This document shows positions 9,938 to 20,177 of a DNA stretch of 64,000 nt, piece by piece (positions within the stretch are counted from its first letter, which is position 1; every line of letters starts with the position of its first letter). Below the pieces are notes generated by a model. The model was not told where the DNA came from. It ran no database searches and worked only from the letters and a program-made list of their open reading frames with translations. This DNA comes from Medicago truncatula (lineage: Eukaryota > Streptophyta > Magnoliopsida > Fabales > Fabaceae). Position numbers and translations under genes: made by a program. Location: assembly GCF_003473485.1 (NCBI RefSeq), contig NC_053046.1, positions 9,310,001 to 9,374,000 of the forward strand, written 5' to 3'.

Positions 9938-11126
9938 CTCTATTCTAGATAGTTCAACCATCCCCCATGATCATATAACAGTACGAACAACATAGTGGCT
10001 TTTGCTCATTTATAGTTTTGCTATGCTTTTTTAGGGGTACCAGCTTCATCCCATGCAAGAAAGGCCAAAATTCCAATTATCTGATGCTGTTAGGGTATGT
10101 GACAAAGCTGGGATTGTACACATTCATATCAGATGTGGTGGAGTCCTATTAGTTTTGATTGGGTTTCATTTTCCTGCTTTGAATAATGCTTATGCTATCT
10201 TGCTGAACATATCTTATTATCGGGAATTTGAACTCAAATCATACCAAAAAACTTGTGGAGAAGCATTAATGGCAACCAATATTCAAAATAGTCCAAGCAA
10301 CAACAAAAAACAATGTGTAAAGTAAATCTACAATTGATATATGAGCAACGATATAAAGAGAGTAGATGATCAAACAAACAAAAATTTGGTTAAGCAGTTT
10401 AACCCAAAATGATATTCATTTGTAGAGATTTTGCAAAGACTCGTTCATAGCAATTTGGTTACCTGATCGCCTCACGATCTGGCTGGTGCACATCAATACA
10501 ATCCTGGGCTGCTTAAATCGCCTTGTGATTGGTCCAGATCACCTAGCGATTTGGACAGAAAGTCCAGGCCCATAATTCCTCCAGAAAACGCTATCTAACT
10601 GCTCCGCCTTGCGAATTTTACAGTTCAAGAACAATTTTTATAGTCAGACATGAGAGTTTAAGACACACACAGCAATTTTCATTTTCAGATTAACTCCTGT
10701 TGTTGCTGGAATTCATATGTTGGCTACATCATCTATAGCTTGTTTCAGGTTGCGGCATTTTTTATCATCTATTTCATATCTAAAATGTATTCTACTGCTT
10801 AGTGCTTGAGTACATCTAGTGCATAAGTATTTCTTTTCTTAATGAATCTAGAACATAAGTTTTAGTTACACCTTTTATTAACAAATTCTATTTATTCACC
10901 AAAACAATTAGAAATTGAAGTTTTTAGGCAAAAAATACAATAATTCATAATTTCAGACCTTAGAGAAAAGTTGAAACTTCAAATTAAAAGTAAAAAAAAA
11001 AAAAAAAAAGAGCAGATATATAAAACAAAAATTTGTTGTTTCTATTTGCTTGTATTACTATTGAATTATATACATAATATTTATATACAGATTGACTGTG
11101 CAAAAATTTCAATCCTCATCAGATCC
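9938..11126. other. Intergenic with decayed repeats
   Basis: No gene is supported. The 90-codon open frame at 10053-10325 has no family I recognise, and parts of it recur in noncoding copies near 2040. A long poly(A) run lies at about 10990-11009. The end is the shared 3' flank of A-type genes. Confidence 0.5.
10430..10690. repeat. Repeat relic, second copy of 6260-6560
   Basis: Same half-palindrome units, for example GATCGCCTCACGATC and GATCACCTAGCGATT. It is probably a decayed LTR fragment carried along by the unit duplication. Confidence 0.35.
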
Positions 11127-11987
11127 CTAAGATAGAGTTATGATGTTCAAAAGACAGACTCTAGTTTTAACCAAACGCCTAAATATATTCTCTAAACCAT
11201 TTTCTATACTTTCAATTGCATTCTCCAAAGCCTCAAATCTTTCATGTGCAACGTTAGAACCTTCACTTGTAAGGGTTCTCAAAGATGCTTCCACACACTG
11301 CAATTCATTGAAATTCTCCATGTTCTCCTCACATGTTACCCTCTTTTGCATCAACTTTGTCACTTTCAACCATTTTGTTGCCTTTGACTTTGATGAAGAT
11401 CCAACCAAGAAAGACAAAACAGATTGAAAGATAGACAAGTTCAATTTAATGACCTCTCTAAGAACTGTAATCACTGCAACAAGGTCTTGATCTTTTTTCA
11501 AAAGTGAAGAAGCTCCAAATTTACTTTCCATATGTTTTAAAGATGTGATCAACTTTGTGACATTCTTCTTCATCTTCTTTGTGAAAAATTTATATTCTGC
11601 TACACTTTTTTCAATGCTTGAATCTCCCTTTCTCCTTCTAAGAGAAGAGTGAAGTGATTGAACATTTTCTTTAATGTGTAACATAGTGTCCCTTGTAATG
11701 CCACATATATCCAACATTTTCATTGAACCATCCAACAACTCTTCCACAAATTTCTCACCATGATGGTGAGAAACAAGCTTCTGTGTTGATGTCAAATTTA
11801 GAAGATCTTCCAAAGATATATACAAATCTTCAAGCAAGAAGAGGCCATTTGTAATTGAATCAGATGTGGATGTTGATGTGGCTTCCCATGTCTTCATTTT
11901 GGTTAGCTCTTTTTCAATTCTAGTGGAGTTTGGATGAGATTGAGAAGGAAAACTGTTTGAGCGAACATGGTAATTGTTGCTTGCCAT
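11127..11987 (-). CDS. DUF241 family protein, A-type copy 3
   Basis: Intact 286-aa copy. It belongs to a second sequence group with copies 4, 7 and 9, marked by SITNGLFLLEDL at 44-55 in place of SITTGLSFLEDL. Its own changes are RIEKEL, LLNLTSTQKLVSHHHG (63-77), MLHIKENV and SLLKKDQD. The conserved LDGSMKMLDICGITRD and the Lys-rich helix AEYKFFTKKMKKNV are unchanged. It stands on the minus strand about 2.8 kb from copy 4, with no B-type relic between them, only retrotransposon and PPR-like debris. Confidence 0.9.
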   Translation of the reverse strand: MASNNYHVRSNSFPSQSHPNSTRIEKELTKMKTWEATSTSTSDSITNGLFLLEDLYISLEDLLNLTSTQKLVSHHHGEKFVEELLDGSMKMLDICGITRDTMLHIKENVQSLHSSLRRRKGDSSIEKSVAEYKFFTKKMKKNVTKLITSLKHMESKFGASSLLKKDQDLVAVITVLREVIKLNLSIFQSVLSFLVGSSSKSKATKWLKVTKLMQKRVTCEENMENFNELQCVEASLRTLTSEGSNVAHERFEALENAIESIENGLENIFRRLVKTRVCLLNIITLS

Positions 11988-12079
11988 CTTAACTGCTCTT
12001 TTAATTTGTTCTTTTTTTTCTTCTAAGATAGTTGAAAAGCTAGAAGTTTGTGTGATGTTACCAAGTTCTTGACTCCCTA

Positions 12080-12088
12080 TTTATATAA
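12080..12088 (-). promoter_or_regulatory. TATA box of DUF241 copy 3
   Basis: TTATATAAA on the minus strand, about 95 bases before the ATG, inside CCTATTTATATAAGAGG. Confidence 0.6.
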
Positions 12089-13270
12089 GAGGTATTCATC
12101 ATATTGATTGGTTGATAATTGTTAAATTGATATAATAATGAAATTAATAAAATATGCAGCACTTGTTAGTGATGGTGTAGAGCATGTGGTGCCTGCAGGA
12201 TTTCCCTTTAAATATGGTAAGCTTGTTTGATGTCAACATTGTGAATATGTGAATGATATTGCATGTGATATTCTGCAAGATGCTTATGATATTGAAATGA
12301 GTTTGAGGTGCATGATGAATATAGCTGGCATGTCTTTGTAGTGTTGGCAATCAGAAAACCTCATTAGTCATCAACTAGTTTGCCTCCTTTGCTGCCACAT
12401 TACCCTCATCGTTTCAATTATAAAAATTGGTGCTGCAAATTTCTGAGATTGGTGCAGTAGATTGTCTCAATATGAAGGAGCTGCAGGCTACCACATCTAT
12501 TTTTTTATCCACGTTGGCTTGGTCTTAAATTATTGAAAAGTGCAATATAATTGAAGCGACATATAATTTATTATAAATCAGAAAACAAAGTGATGAGAAA
12601 ATTAGTAGGCATTTAAATTAGGAACGTGTGTGTGCACGAGTGGAATTTTTCTGTGTACATTTTTTTATTTTTTTTATTTTGACAATAAAATTTGTTTGTG
12701 TGCTATTCATGTTTCCTTTAGATTTTACTCATTTTGATTTTCATTTCATTACTTGTTATTAAATTTTCATTTTGAATGACTTAACATCTGAAGTATTAAG
12801 TTTTAATATTGAACCATACTCATCCTTATAAAACTAAATTGTAGGATATTCATTATAGAGCCATGTTAGTGGTGCAGACTGCTTTTGTGTGGAAGATATT
12901 CATTAGAACCAACTTTACTAATCTCTATAATATTTTTTTTTGTTAGTGACTAATTATCTCTATAATATTACTATGTACTATAACAACATTGCGCAATAGG
13001 TAATTAGAAAGTATTAGGATACAAACATTGCAAAACTCTAAACGCATCTATTTTTTATGAAATAAATTACGGATGAGTATGATGGCCATACTTAAAATAT
13101 TCCAAAAATGAATTTTTGATTTTAACATTATCCATGTTACCGTAATGTTGTTTATATGGGAGGTTATTATTTCCTCTCCATGAATTTTTTTGACAATTTG
13201 GTCAACCGGAATTGTAAATGTTGGAGTAAGGGTTTCATTGTTGTCTTGTATAAGCACCCATGTACTTAAT
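12089..13270. other. Intergenic: upstream flank of copy 3, then unassigned AT-rich DNA
   Basis: To about 12720 it is the A-type upstream flank, ending with the GTGTGTGCACGAGTG stretch also found at 16230 and 62750. From 12720 to 13270 I see nothing recognisable. Confidence 0.5.
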
Positions 13271-14129
13271 CTACTCCTCAGATAACCCTAAACTTGTTGG
13301 AAGGCATGAACTGTTTTCATCAGCTTGCTCACGAAAGTCACAAACTACACCATTATGATAACTTTGCCACCACTTGTGCGCTTCCAACAATTTAGCTATT
13401 CTTCCAATAGGATACTTAAGTTCACTTCTTGCTAGCAAGGCATTATGTGTTTTCAAGCTTAAAACTTCTTGCTTTTTTTGAACAACCATTTCCTCTTTTT
13501 GGGAGAGGTACTCATTTAAGGACATGTTCTCGATCGGCTCTCGGAATTCTCAAACATTTTTTATTTTTCATGGTACCTCCTGCTAATGCGTCAAGGATCG
13601 TTCGAGTAGTAGGCTTCACACCATTGGTGAAAATTTGTGTAGTGTCCATCTCATGAAATTTGAGAGCTAGAGATTTCTTGAGTAACAACTTAAATCTTTC
13701 CCACGCATCATATAAAGTTTCTCTGTCTTGCTGTTTGAAACTGAAAATCTCTTGCCTCTTCTCCAAGTATTTTGATGTTGGGAAAAAGAGACTAAGGAAT
13801 TCCTTCTTCAATTGGTCTCAGGCAGCTATGGTGCCACTTGGAAAGTGCATTAAGGAAATCATTCACTCTTCCACTTAGAGAAGTGTATTGAGAACAACGG
13901 ATTCTGAAACCTTTTGTCGGATTCTGAAACTCCAGTTGGGTTGATAGTGTTGTAGGCTTCTAAGAAGTGTAGTGAGAACAACGGTTTTGATATCAAAGAA
14001 TACGGGGTTCACCCGCTGAAACCGTTGGGAAACTTCATCGAGGTTGTCAAGTCTCCTGTAATCTCCAAGTGTTAATAGAATATTGACGGTCCACAAATCC
14101 CCAATCACGGTCCACAAATCCCCAAGCAC
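13271..14129 (-). mobile_element. Ty3/gypsy (Athila-like) gag relic
   Basis: Fossil gag fragment on the minus strand. Recognisable parts are an N-terminal LGDYRRLDNLDEVSQ stretch followed by VNPVFFDIK, and the capsid-like WERFKLLLKK with TRTILDALAGGTM. These are typical of Athila-group gag proteins. It is broken, with several breaks, and no LTRs, pol or target duplication are visible nearby. It is an old fragment. Confidence 0.6.
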
Positions 14130-14480
14130 AAAGCCTATAAAGGCGAAGTGATTAAGTTTAACTTTGATAATTTTTAATCGTAGATTGGCATGTTCCTGCT
14201 TTTAAGCGAAGTTTTTTTTTCTTCTTTGGGTGATGTCTCTCATATGGGCAAATTTCCTTCGTAATTTTAGATCCTCGTTTAACTTTTGGAGAAATGGAGA
14301 GTGATTTATCATTTTTGTTTCAGAGTTTTGTTATATGCTAGCTCTTAAGTTATGCAGTCGTTTGCTTTGGGAAGTTTTCATAATTTGTTGAATCGAGATG
14401 CTCCCCTTTGGGGAGCTTTTGCATGTTTAGGGATTTCAAACTTTTTGATCTCTCCGTCTTGGGTTGTTGTGGAAATTGGG
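14130..14480. other. Unassigned DNA between gag relic and PPR-like fragment
   Basis: AT-rich with a poly(T) run near 14212. It may belong to the same captured host fragment as the PPR-like piece that follows, but no coding match is seen. Confidence 0.35.
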
Positions 14481-14555
14481 AATGCAGTCGGATTTATGTT
14501 TGAAAGTGCTTTGATGGATTTGTATTCAAAGTGCAGTAGTTTAGATGCAGCTTAA
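14481..14555 (+). pseudogene. Fragment of a pentatricopeptide-repeat (PPR) gene
   Basis: The translation ends in SALMDLYSKCSSLDAA. This matches the start of a P/L-type PPR motif of plant PLS-class proteins (usual form SALVDMYSKCGSLDAA). The frame then meets a stop, and the sequence beyond is the 3' flank of DUF241 copy 4. It is a small host-gene fragment of about 25 codons, probably brought in by a transposon or by repair. Confidence 0.45.
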
Positions 14556-14744
14556 AATTTCATAATTTCAGACTTTAGAGGAAAGTTGTAACTTAAAATT
14601 TAAAATTCAAAATTCAAAATAAAAAGAGATGATATATAGATAAAAAAATGTGTCATTTCTATTTGCCTGTATTACTATTAAATTGTATACATAATATTTA
14701 TATACATATTGTCTGTGCAAAAATTTTCAATCCTCATCAGATTC

Positions 14745-15605
14745 CTAAGATAGAGTCATGATGTTCAAAAGACAAACTCTAGTTTTAACCAAACGCCTAA
14801 ATATATTCTCTAAACCATTTTCTATACTTTCAATTGCATTCTCGAAAGCCTCAAATCTTTCATGTGCAACATTAGAATCTTCACTTGAAAGGGTTCTTAA
14901 AGATGCTTCAACACACTGCAATTCATTGAAATTCTCCATGTTCTCTTCGCATGTTACCCTCTTTTGCATCAACTTTGCTACTTTCAACCATTTGGTTGCC
15001 TTTGACTTTGATGAAGATCCAACCAAGAAAGAAAAAAGGGATCGAAAGATAGACAAGTTCATTGCAATGACCTCTCTAAGAACTGTAATCACTGCAACAA
15101 GGTCTTGATCTTTATTCAAAAGTGAAGAAGCTCCAAATTTACTTTCCATATGTTTTAAAGATGTGATCAACTTTGTGACATTCTTCTTCATCTTCTTTGT
15201 GAAAAATTTATATTCTGCTACACTTTTTTCAATGCTTGAATCTCCCTTTTTCCTTCTAAGAGAAGAGTGAAGTGATTGAACATTTTCTTTAATTTGTAAC
15301 ATAGTGTCCCTTGTAATGCCACATATATCCAACATTTTCATTGAACCATCCAACAACTCTTCCACAAATTTCTCACCTTGATGGTGAGAAACAAGCTTCT
15401 GTGTTGATGTCATATTTAGAAGATCTTCCAAAGATATATACAAATCTTCAAGCAAGAAGAGGCCATTGGTAATTGAATCAGATGTGGATGTTGATGTGGC
15501 TTCCCATGTCTTCATTTTGGTTAGCTCTTGTTCTATTCTTGTGGAGTTAGGATGAGATTGAGAAGGAAAACTGTTTGAGCGAACATGGTAATTGTTGCTT
15601 GCCAT
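14745..15605 (-). CDS. DUF241 family protein, A-type copy 4
   Basis: Intact 286-aa copy, close to copy 3 (shared QKLVSHH and SMKMLDICG). In its middle it shares AMNLSIFRSLFSFLVG with copies 7 and 9 instead of the KMNLSIFQSVLSFL form of copies 1 and 2, which hints at exchange between paralogs. Private features are RRKKGDSS, KVAKLMQ, SSEDSN and EAFENA. Its far upstream DNA (15920-16240) is nearly the same as that of copy 9 (62440-62760). Confidence 0.9.
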   Translation of the reverse strand: MASNNYHVRSNSFPSQSHPNSTRIEQELTKMKTWEATSTSTSDSITNGLFLLEDLYISLEDLLNMTSTQKLVSHHQGEKFVEELLDGSMKMLDICGITRDTMLQIKENVQSLHSSLRRKKGDSSIEKSVAEYKFFTKKMKKNVTKLITSLKHMESKFGASSLLNKDQDLVAVITVLREVIAMNLSIFRSLFSFLVGSSSKSKATKWLKVAKLMQKRVTCEENMENFNELQCVEASLRTLSSEDSNVAHERFEAFENAIESIENGLENIFRRLVKTRVCLLNIMTLS

Positions 15606-15696
15606 ATTTCTCTTTAATTTGTTGTTTGTACTTTTTTTCTTCTAAGATAATTGTAAAGCTAAATGTTTGTGTTATGTTACCAAGGTCTTGACTCTA

Positions 15697-15705
15697 TTTA
15701 TATAA
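15697..15705 (-). promoter_or_regulatory. TATA box of DUF241 copy 4
   Basis: TTATATAAA on the minus strand, about 92 bases before the ATG. Confidence 0.6.
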
Positions 15706-16868
15706 GATGTATTCATCATATTGATTGGTGGATAATTATTAAATTCATATGATAATGATTTTTAATAAAATATACAGCACTTGTTAGTGATGGTGTAGAG
15801 CATGTGGGGCCTACATGAATTTCCCTTTGAATATGGTAAGCTTGTTACATGTTAGTCCAACATTGTGAATTTATTAATGATACTGCATGTGATATTTTGC
15901 AAGATGCTTATGATATTGAAATGAGTTTGAGGTTCATGATGAATATAGCTGGCATGTTTTCAGTTAGAAAACCTCATTAGTCATCAATTAGCTTGCCTCC
16001 CTATGCTGCCACATAACTCTTATAATTTCAATTAGAAAAATCAGTGCTGCAAATTTCTCTGAGATCTGTGCAGTAGGTTGTCTCAATATGAAGGAGCTGC
16101 AGGCCAAAACATCTGATTTTTTAACAAAGTTGGTTTCCAACTTCAAGGTCTTAAAATATAGAAAAGTGTACAATAATTGAAGTTACGTGTATGTGCAAAT
16201 TAGTAGGCCTCTAGATTTGGAACGTGTGTGTGCACGAGTGAAGTTTTGCTGTGGACATTATTTTTTTTTATTTTGACAATAGAACTTGCTTGTGTGCTAT
16301 TCATTTTTATTTTTTTTGAAGGAGCTTGTGAGCTATTCATGTTTCCTTTTGATTTTCATATCATTACTTGTTACAAAATTTTAATATTGAATCAAACTCA
16401 TCTCATAAAACTAACTTGTTGGATAGTAAATTATTTTTATCTCCTTAAAAAAAATAATAAACTGTCACTTTTGGATGGGGTCAACGGGTAATGAAGAAAG
16501 TTCATAGACTAGGCAAGTGATCTTCATTGCACTTAAAAGGAGTGCTGTCCTGTGTGTTCCATCTTTAAATTTTTCACTTAGAATCGTTCATGATATGATT
16601 GAAGTACCAAACAATGTCTTAACGCTGTCTCCTTAGATGTTGCATTCAAAGTTTCATGTTTAACTCTTACATGTAAATAAAGTGTATAAAGATTTATGCA
16701 GAAGATAAAGAATTTGAGGAATCTTTTTCTCTAACTATTTTTTTTCTATGATATCTATTGTCTTGGTTGTTGCCCACACTTCCTGGTCGCAAACTTTAAG
16801 GCAAAGAATGATGGGAAGTGACTTATAAGAGAAATGAGACCAGCATAGCAAAACAGTAAAATTTCCAA
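15706..16868. other. Intergenic: upstream flank of copy 4, leading to the U4 relic
   Basis: No gene. It is paralogous to 62232-63940 once the solo LTR there is removed from the comparison, including GTGTGTGCACGAGTG and the stretch with CTTCCTGGTCG just before the U4 promoter. Confidence 0.6.
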
Positions 16869-16920
16869 GTCCCACATTGCTTATAAGAGGAAAGAGATGA
16901 GTGTGAGGTTGTATAAAAAT
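16869..16920 (+). promoter_or_regulatory. Degenerate U4 promoter
   Basis: GTCCCACATTG at 16869-16879 is a USE with one change in its last bases. GTATAAAAAT at 16911-16920 stands in the TATA position. Spacing is preserved. Confidence 0.5.
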
Positions 16921-16952
16921 TGTGCTTAGTTGCTTAGTCTTTGATTATAATC

Positions 16953-17046
16953 ATCTTTGTGCTTGGGCCAATGATGCAGCTAGTGAGGTATTAACCGAGG
17001 CACGTCTATTGCTGGTTGAAAACAATTTTCAAACCCCCTCTTAGCA
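16953..17046 (+). pseudogene. U4 snRNA pseudogene (5' two thirds)
   Basis: It starts ATCTTTGTGCTTGGG and keeps GTGAGGTATTAACCGAGG and TTGCTGGTTGAAAAC. It has changes in the U6-pairing part (GTGC for GCGC, GCCAATGATG for GGCAATGACG) and stops matching after CCCCCTCTTA, so the central stem and Sm site are gone. It is not functional. Confidence 0.6.
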
Positions 17047-17494
17047 TTTATTTCCCTAAAGTTCCAGTCCCTAACCAACCTACCCTCCCGGAACTCATAA
17101 CTGCACCCACCATATCTCACCACCACCCCTTCCCGGTCATCCCCTAGTCAGGTTGATAATGCAGGGAAGAAACAATTGTGCATCAAATGCAATGTGAAAT
17201 AGGACTTTTATTGAAACCTAATAGTACAACAGTCAAATAGTTCACATGTCTATGTCCGCCTTTTATTGTGGTGTTGCTCTTAATATTGTTGCTAAAGATG
17301 AGGCATCCAAGCCACTTCTTAATTCAATTTGAAGATCTTTGTTGTGTTTTAGACTCCTTTAATGACTTAAGAGTTGCATCAAAGCCTAGATTGACTGAAG
17401 GTGACCGACTCTTTGCATCTATCTAATGTTGTGGATGTCAGGCGACGTGTATCCTGAAAGTGACTGACTCTTTCATGTGTATCGTTAATCTCAC
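17047..17494. other. Intergenic, 3' flank of the B-type relic
   Basis: Paralogous to 43500-44040 (for example around GGTGTTGCT and GTCAGGCGACGTG). No gene. Confidence 0.55.
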
Positions 17495-18026
17495 TTAGAA
17501 GGATGCTTAAAGATAAGCTTTCACGCTTTGTAACTCATTGAAATTCTCCAAGCTCTTTCACATGATATTATCCTCTTATATACATCAAGTTTTGCAACCC
17601 TTAACCTTTTGGTTGACTATGACTTTGAAGCAGGTAATGCTAAAAAAGATAAAAGGGATTGAAAGATTGACATGCTTGTAAGAATGACTGCCCTAAGCAC
17701 TCTAATCAAATTATTGAGTTATCATAATCTTCATTCCATAATGGGGATGTTGTAAATTCTACATCCATCTTTTTCAATGATGTGATCAACTTCCTAGCAT
17801 TCTTCTTCATCTTCACTGAGAAGAAGTTATATTTAGCTACACTTTTTTCAATGCTTCAATCCCATTTTATCCTTCTAAGAGCAGAGTAAAGTACTTGAAC
17901 ATTTTCCTTAATCAGTCGCATCACATAATGTCAAATTCTTGCGATTTTGTAGCTTCTATTCTTAATGTCTCTAGGATGAGAACCACTAGAGAAACTATTT
18001 GTGCGAATACGGTACTTATTTGCCAT
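17495..18026 (-). pseudogene. DUF241 B-type relic 3
   Basis: It starts MANKYRIRTNSFSSGSHP, a clear DUF241 N-terminal signature. It then jumps to a piece with LIKENVQVLYSALRR, SIEKSVAKYNFFS, KMKKNARKLI and SLKKMD. About 80 codons of the first half are deleted, there are in-frame stops, and the C-terminal end is missing. The B-type promoter is well kept upstream. This shows that the B-type genes once had the full A-type layout. Confidence 0.75.
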
Positions 18027-18116
18027 GGCTACATATTTCTTTTGAAGATGGAAGCTCAAGTTCAATGTTTATAATTATAAATGTAGTAATTGTTACCAAG
18101 TCCTTGACACTCTCTC

Positions 18117-18125
18117 TTTATATAA
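18117..18125 (-). promoter_or_regulatory. TATA of the B-type relic
   Basis: TTATATAAA on the minus strand, about 90 bases before the ATG, in the setting CTCTCTCTTTATATAATAGC. It is also present at about 57905 in the paralogous relic. Confidence 0.45.
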
Positions 18126-18321
18126 TAGCAAGTAACTCATATTTTATTCAACAAATAATACTAGAGCACATGCAGCACACCTTTCTTAATCTATGTGAGC
18201 ATGTGGTAGCTGCATGAGTTTTCCTTAGAATTTGGTAAACTTGTCACATTTGTGCCAAACATTGTGCATTATTATACATGCCATGATGGTGATTAATGTA
18301 ATGGAGTTGAGGTGTATAACT

Positions 18322-19092
18322 GGAGGCGTTTGTTTCATGGTATCAAAATTTAATCCTAGGAATGACTTTTCCGGGCATAACTTTCGAAGGAATATTTTAA
18401 AAAAAAAAGTGTTTGGATAGTATTTTTAGTTCCCAGGAATCTTTTATTTTAAAAATTTACAATTCCCAAAATACCCATATGGTGTAACTTGATTTTGTCC
18501 AGTAAGATAATCCATGAGTATATCATTATCATTATTATTTGTGATTTTATGAATCGTGAAATAGGCTAAAGATTGGAATAATGCAGAAATAGAGCTTTTG
18601 TTATACTGCATGTGTGAAATTAATATACAATATATAATCTATGAAATCCAATCATTATTTTATTATAAGAAACAATGGCAATAAGTTGTAGCAATCTAGA
18701 ATGCAGGTATTGCCAATATTGTAAGAAAAAAAATTATATGATAGATTTTAGAGGAAAAAACAACATGATAGAGAAGGGGACAACAATTATATTTACTTGG
18801 AAATATTACTTGGGAAAAAACAAGACGATAGGGAAATAATTAATTGTAATCGTGTGTAAGTAGTGGGGCAAGCCAGTACTTTTACACATAATTGCTTATA
18901 TTACCTGGGAATATAAGTTTCCCATCTCTATTTGCTGGGAATAGAAAGCCAGACAATGTGGGGAAAAATCTTTCCCGGGCATAATTATTTCCTGGGAATA
19001 ATTGTTCGTTCCACCGTAACAAACACTGGAATCTTAATTCCCATCCAAGAATTCCTAGGAATATGTTTTGTATCCATGAAACAAACATCCCC
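18322..19092. mobile_element. MITE-like nonautonomous DNA transposon
   Basis: About 770 bp with imperfect terminal inverted repeats. The left end reads GGAGGCGTTTGTTTCATGG and the right end, inverted, GGGGATGTTTGTTTCATGG. TCCTAGGAAT and CCGGGCATAA also occur near both ends in opposite orientation. It has no coding capacity. It interrupts DNA that is continuous in the paralogous copy near 58100-58130, where a short stretch seems to have been lost. TTA follows the right end, as for PIF/Harbinger elements, but no clean left duplicate remains, so the superfamily is uncertain. Confidence 0.6.
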
Positions 19093-19773
19093 TTAATGTT
19101 GCTAAACAGAAAACCTCATTATTCACTTGGTTTCTAATATAACAAAAAGTTGTTTTTGATTCAGTGGTATCTATTGTCTGGCATGTTCCATTGTTGAGGA
19201 GCAAGAACTGCTATATGGTTTTAAAGAATGGATTTCAGAAGGATGAGATCCAGATCTTGAGGGATATGATCAAAAGACAGACAACAATATCAGTTATATA
19301 TAACTTTTTTCATTTAGTATTACAATATTCGTTTACTAGAACAAAATAATGGATTAATTCGTTGTCTATACACGAGTGGCATGTAATCTAAGTATCAATT
19401 ATCAGCATCACCAATTTTTATAATTGAAATTATGAGTCTAATGTAGCAGCAGAGGAGGCAAACTAGCTAATTGATGACTAATGAGGTTTTCTGATTGCCA
19501 ACATTAGGAAGACATGCCAGTTATATAGTGAATAATATTCATCATGCATCTTGAACCAATTTCAATATCAGAGCATCTTGCAGAGTATCACATGCAATAT
19601 CATTAACATATTCACAATGTTGGGTAGAGGTATGACAAGCTTACCATATTCAAAGGGAAATCCATGCAGGCACCACATGCTCTAAACCATGATTAACAAG
19701 TGATAACTATTTTATTAATTTACTTATTATATGAAATTAATAATCAGCAACCAATATCGATCATGAATGGCTC
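19093..19773. other. Intergenic, upstream flank of the interrupted DUF241 gene
   Basis: Paralogous to 58130-58807. No gene. It contains, in reverse orientation, the flank strings seen upstream of the minus-strand A-type genes. Confidence 0.6.
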
Positions 19774-19782
19774 TTATATAAA
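19774..19782 (+). promoter_or_regulatory. TATA box of the interrupted DUF241 gene
   Basis: TTATATAAA about 100 bases before the ATG, followed by AGAGAGTCAGGAACTTGG as in copy 8. Confidence 0.55.
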
Positions 19783-19878
19783 GAGAGTCAGGAACTTGGG
19801 AACACCACACAAACATTGAGCTTTACAATTTTCTTAGAACTAAAAAAGAAACAAACAACAAATTAAGGAGAAATTAAG

Positions 19879-20177
19879 ATGTCAAGCAAATACCATGTTC
19901 GCTCAAACAGTTTTCCTTCTCAATCTCATCCAAGCTCCACTAGAATTGAACAAGAGTTAACCAAAATGAAGACATGGGAAGCCACATCAACATCCACATC
20001 TGATTCAATTACCACTGGCCTTTCCTTTCTTGAAGATTTGTATATTTCTTTGGAAGATCTTCTCAACATGTCATCAACACAAAAGGCTATTTCTCACCAT
20101 CATGGCGAGAAATTTGTCGAAGAATTGTTGGATGGTTCAGTGAAAGTTTTGGATATTTGTGGCATCACAAGGGACAC
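19879..20177 (+). pseudogene. DUF241 A-type copy 5, 5' part, cut by an Ogre insertion
   Basis: It encodes the first 99 or so residues, MSSKYHVRSNSFPSQ to the GITRD block, without any disabling change. The reading frame then runs into the LTR at 20178. The remainder of the gene lies at 38970-39518, 18.8 kb away on the same strand. Both parts otherwise look like a normal family member, so the retrotransposon insertion is probably the event that killed it. A truncated protein of about 107 residues, ending inside the LTR, could still be made from the intact promoter. Confidence 0.85.

Noticed and set aside
10053-10325. A 90-codon open frame, possibly a small gene
   Set aside because: There is no recognisable family, and fragments of it recur in noncoding paralogous DNA near 2040 without an open frame.
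13048-13257. Possible continuation of the gag relic to the left
   Set aside because: The translation shows no pol or gag motif that I can recognise.
16228-16491. An 87-codon hydrophobic open frame upstream of DUF241 copy 4
   Set aside because: T-rich intergenic DNA. The paralogous interval near 62750 has no such frame.
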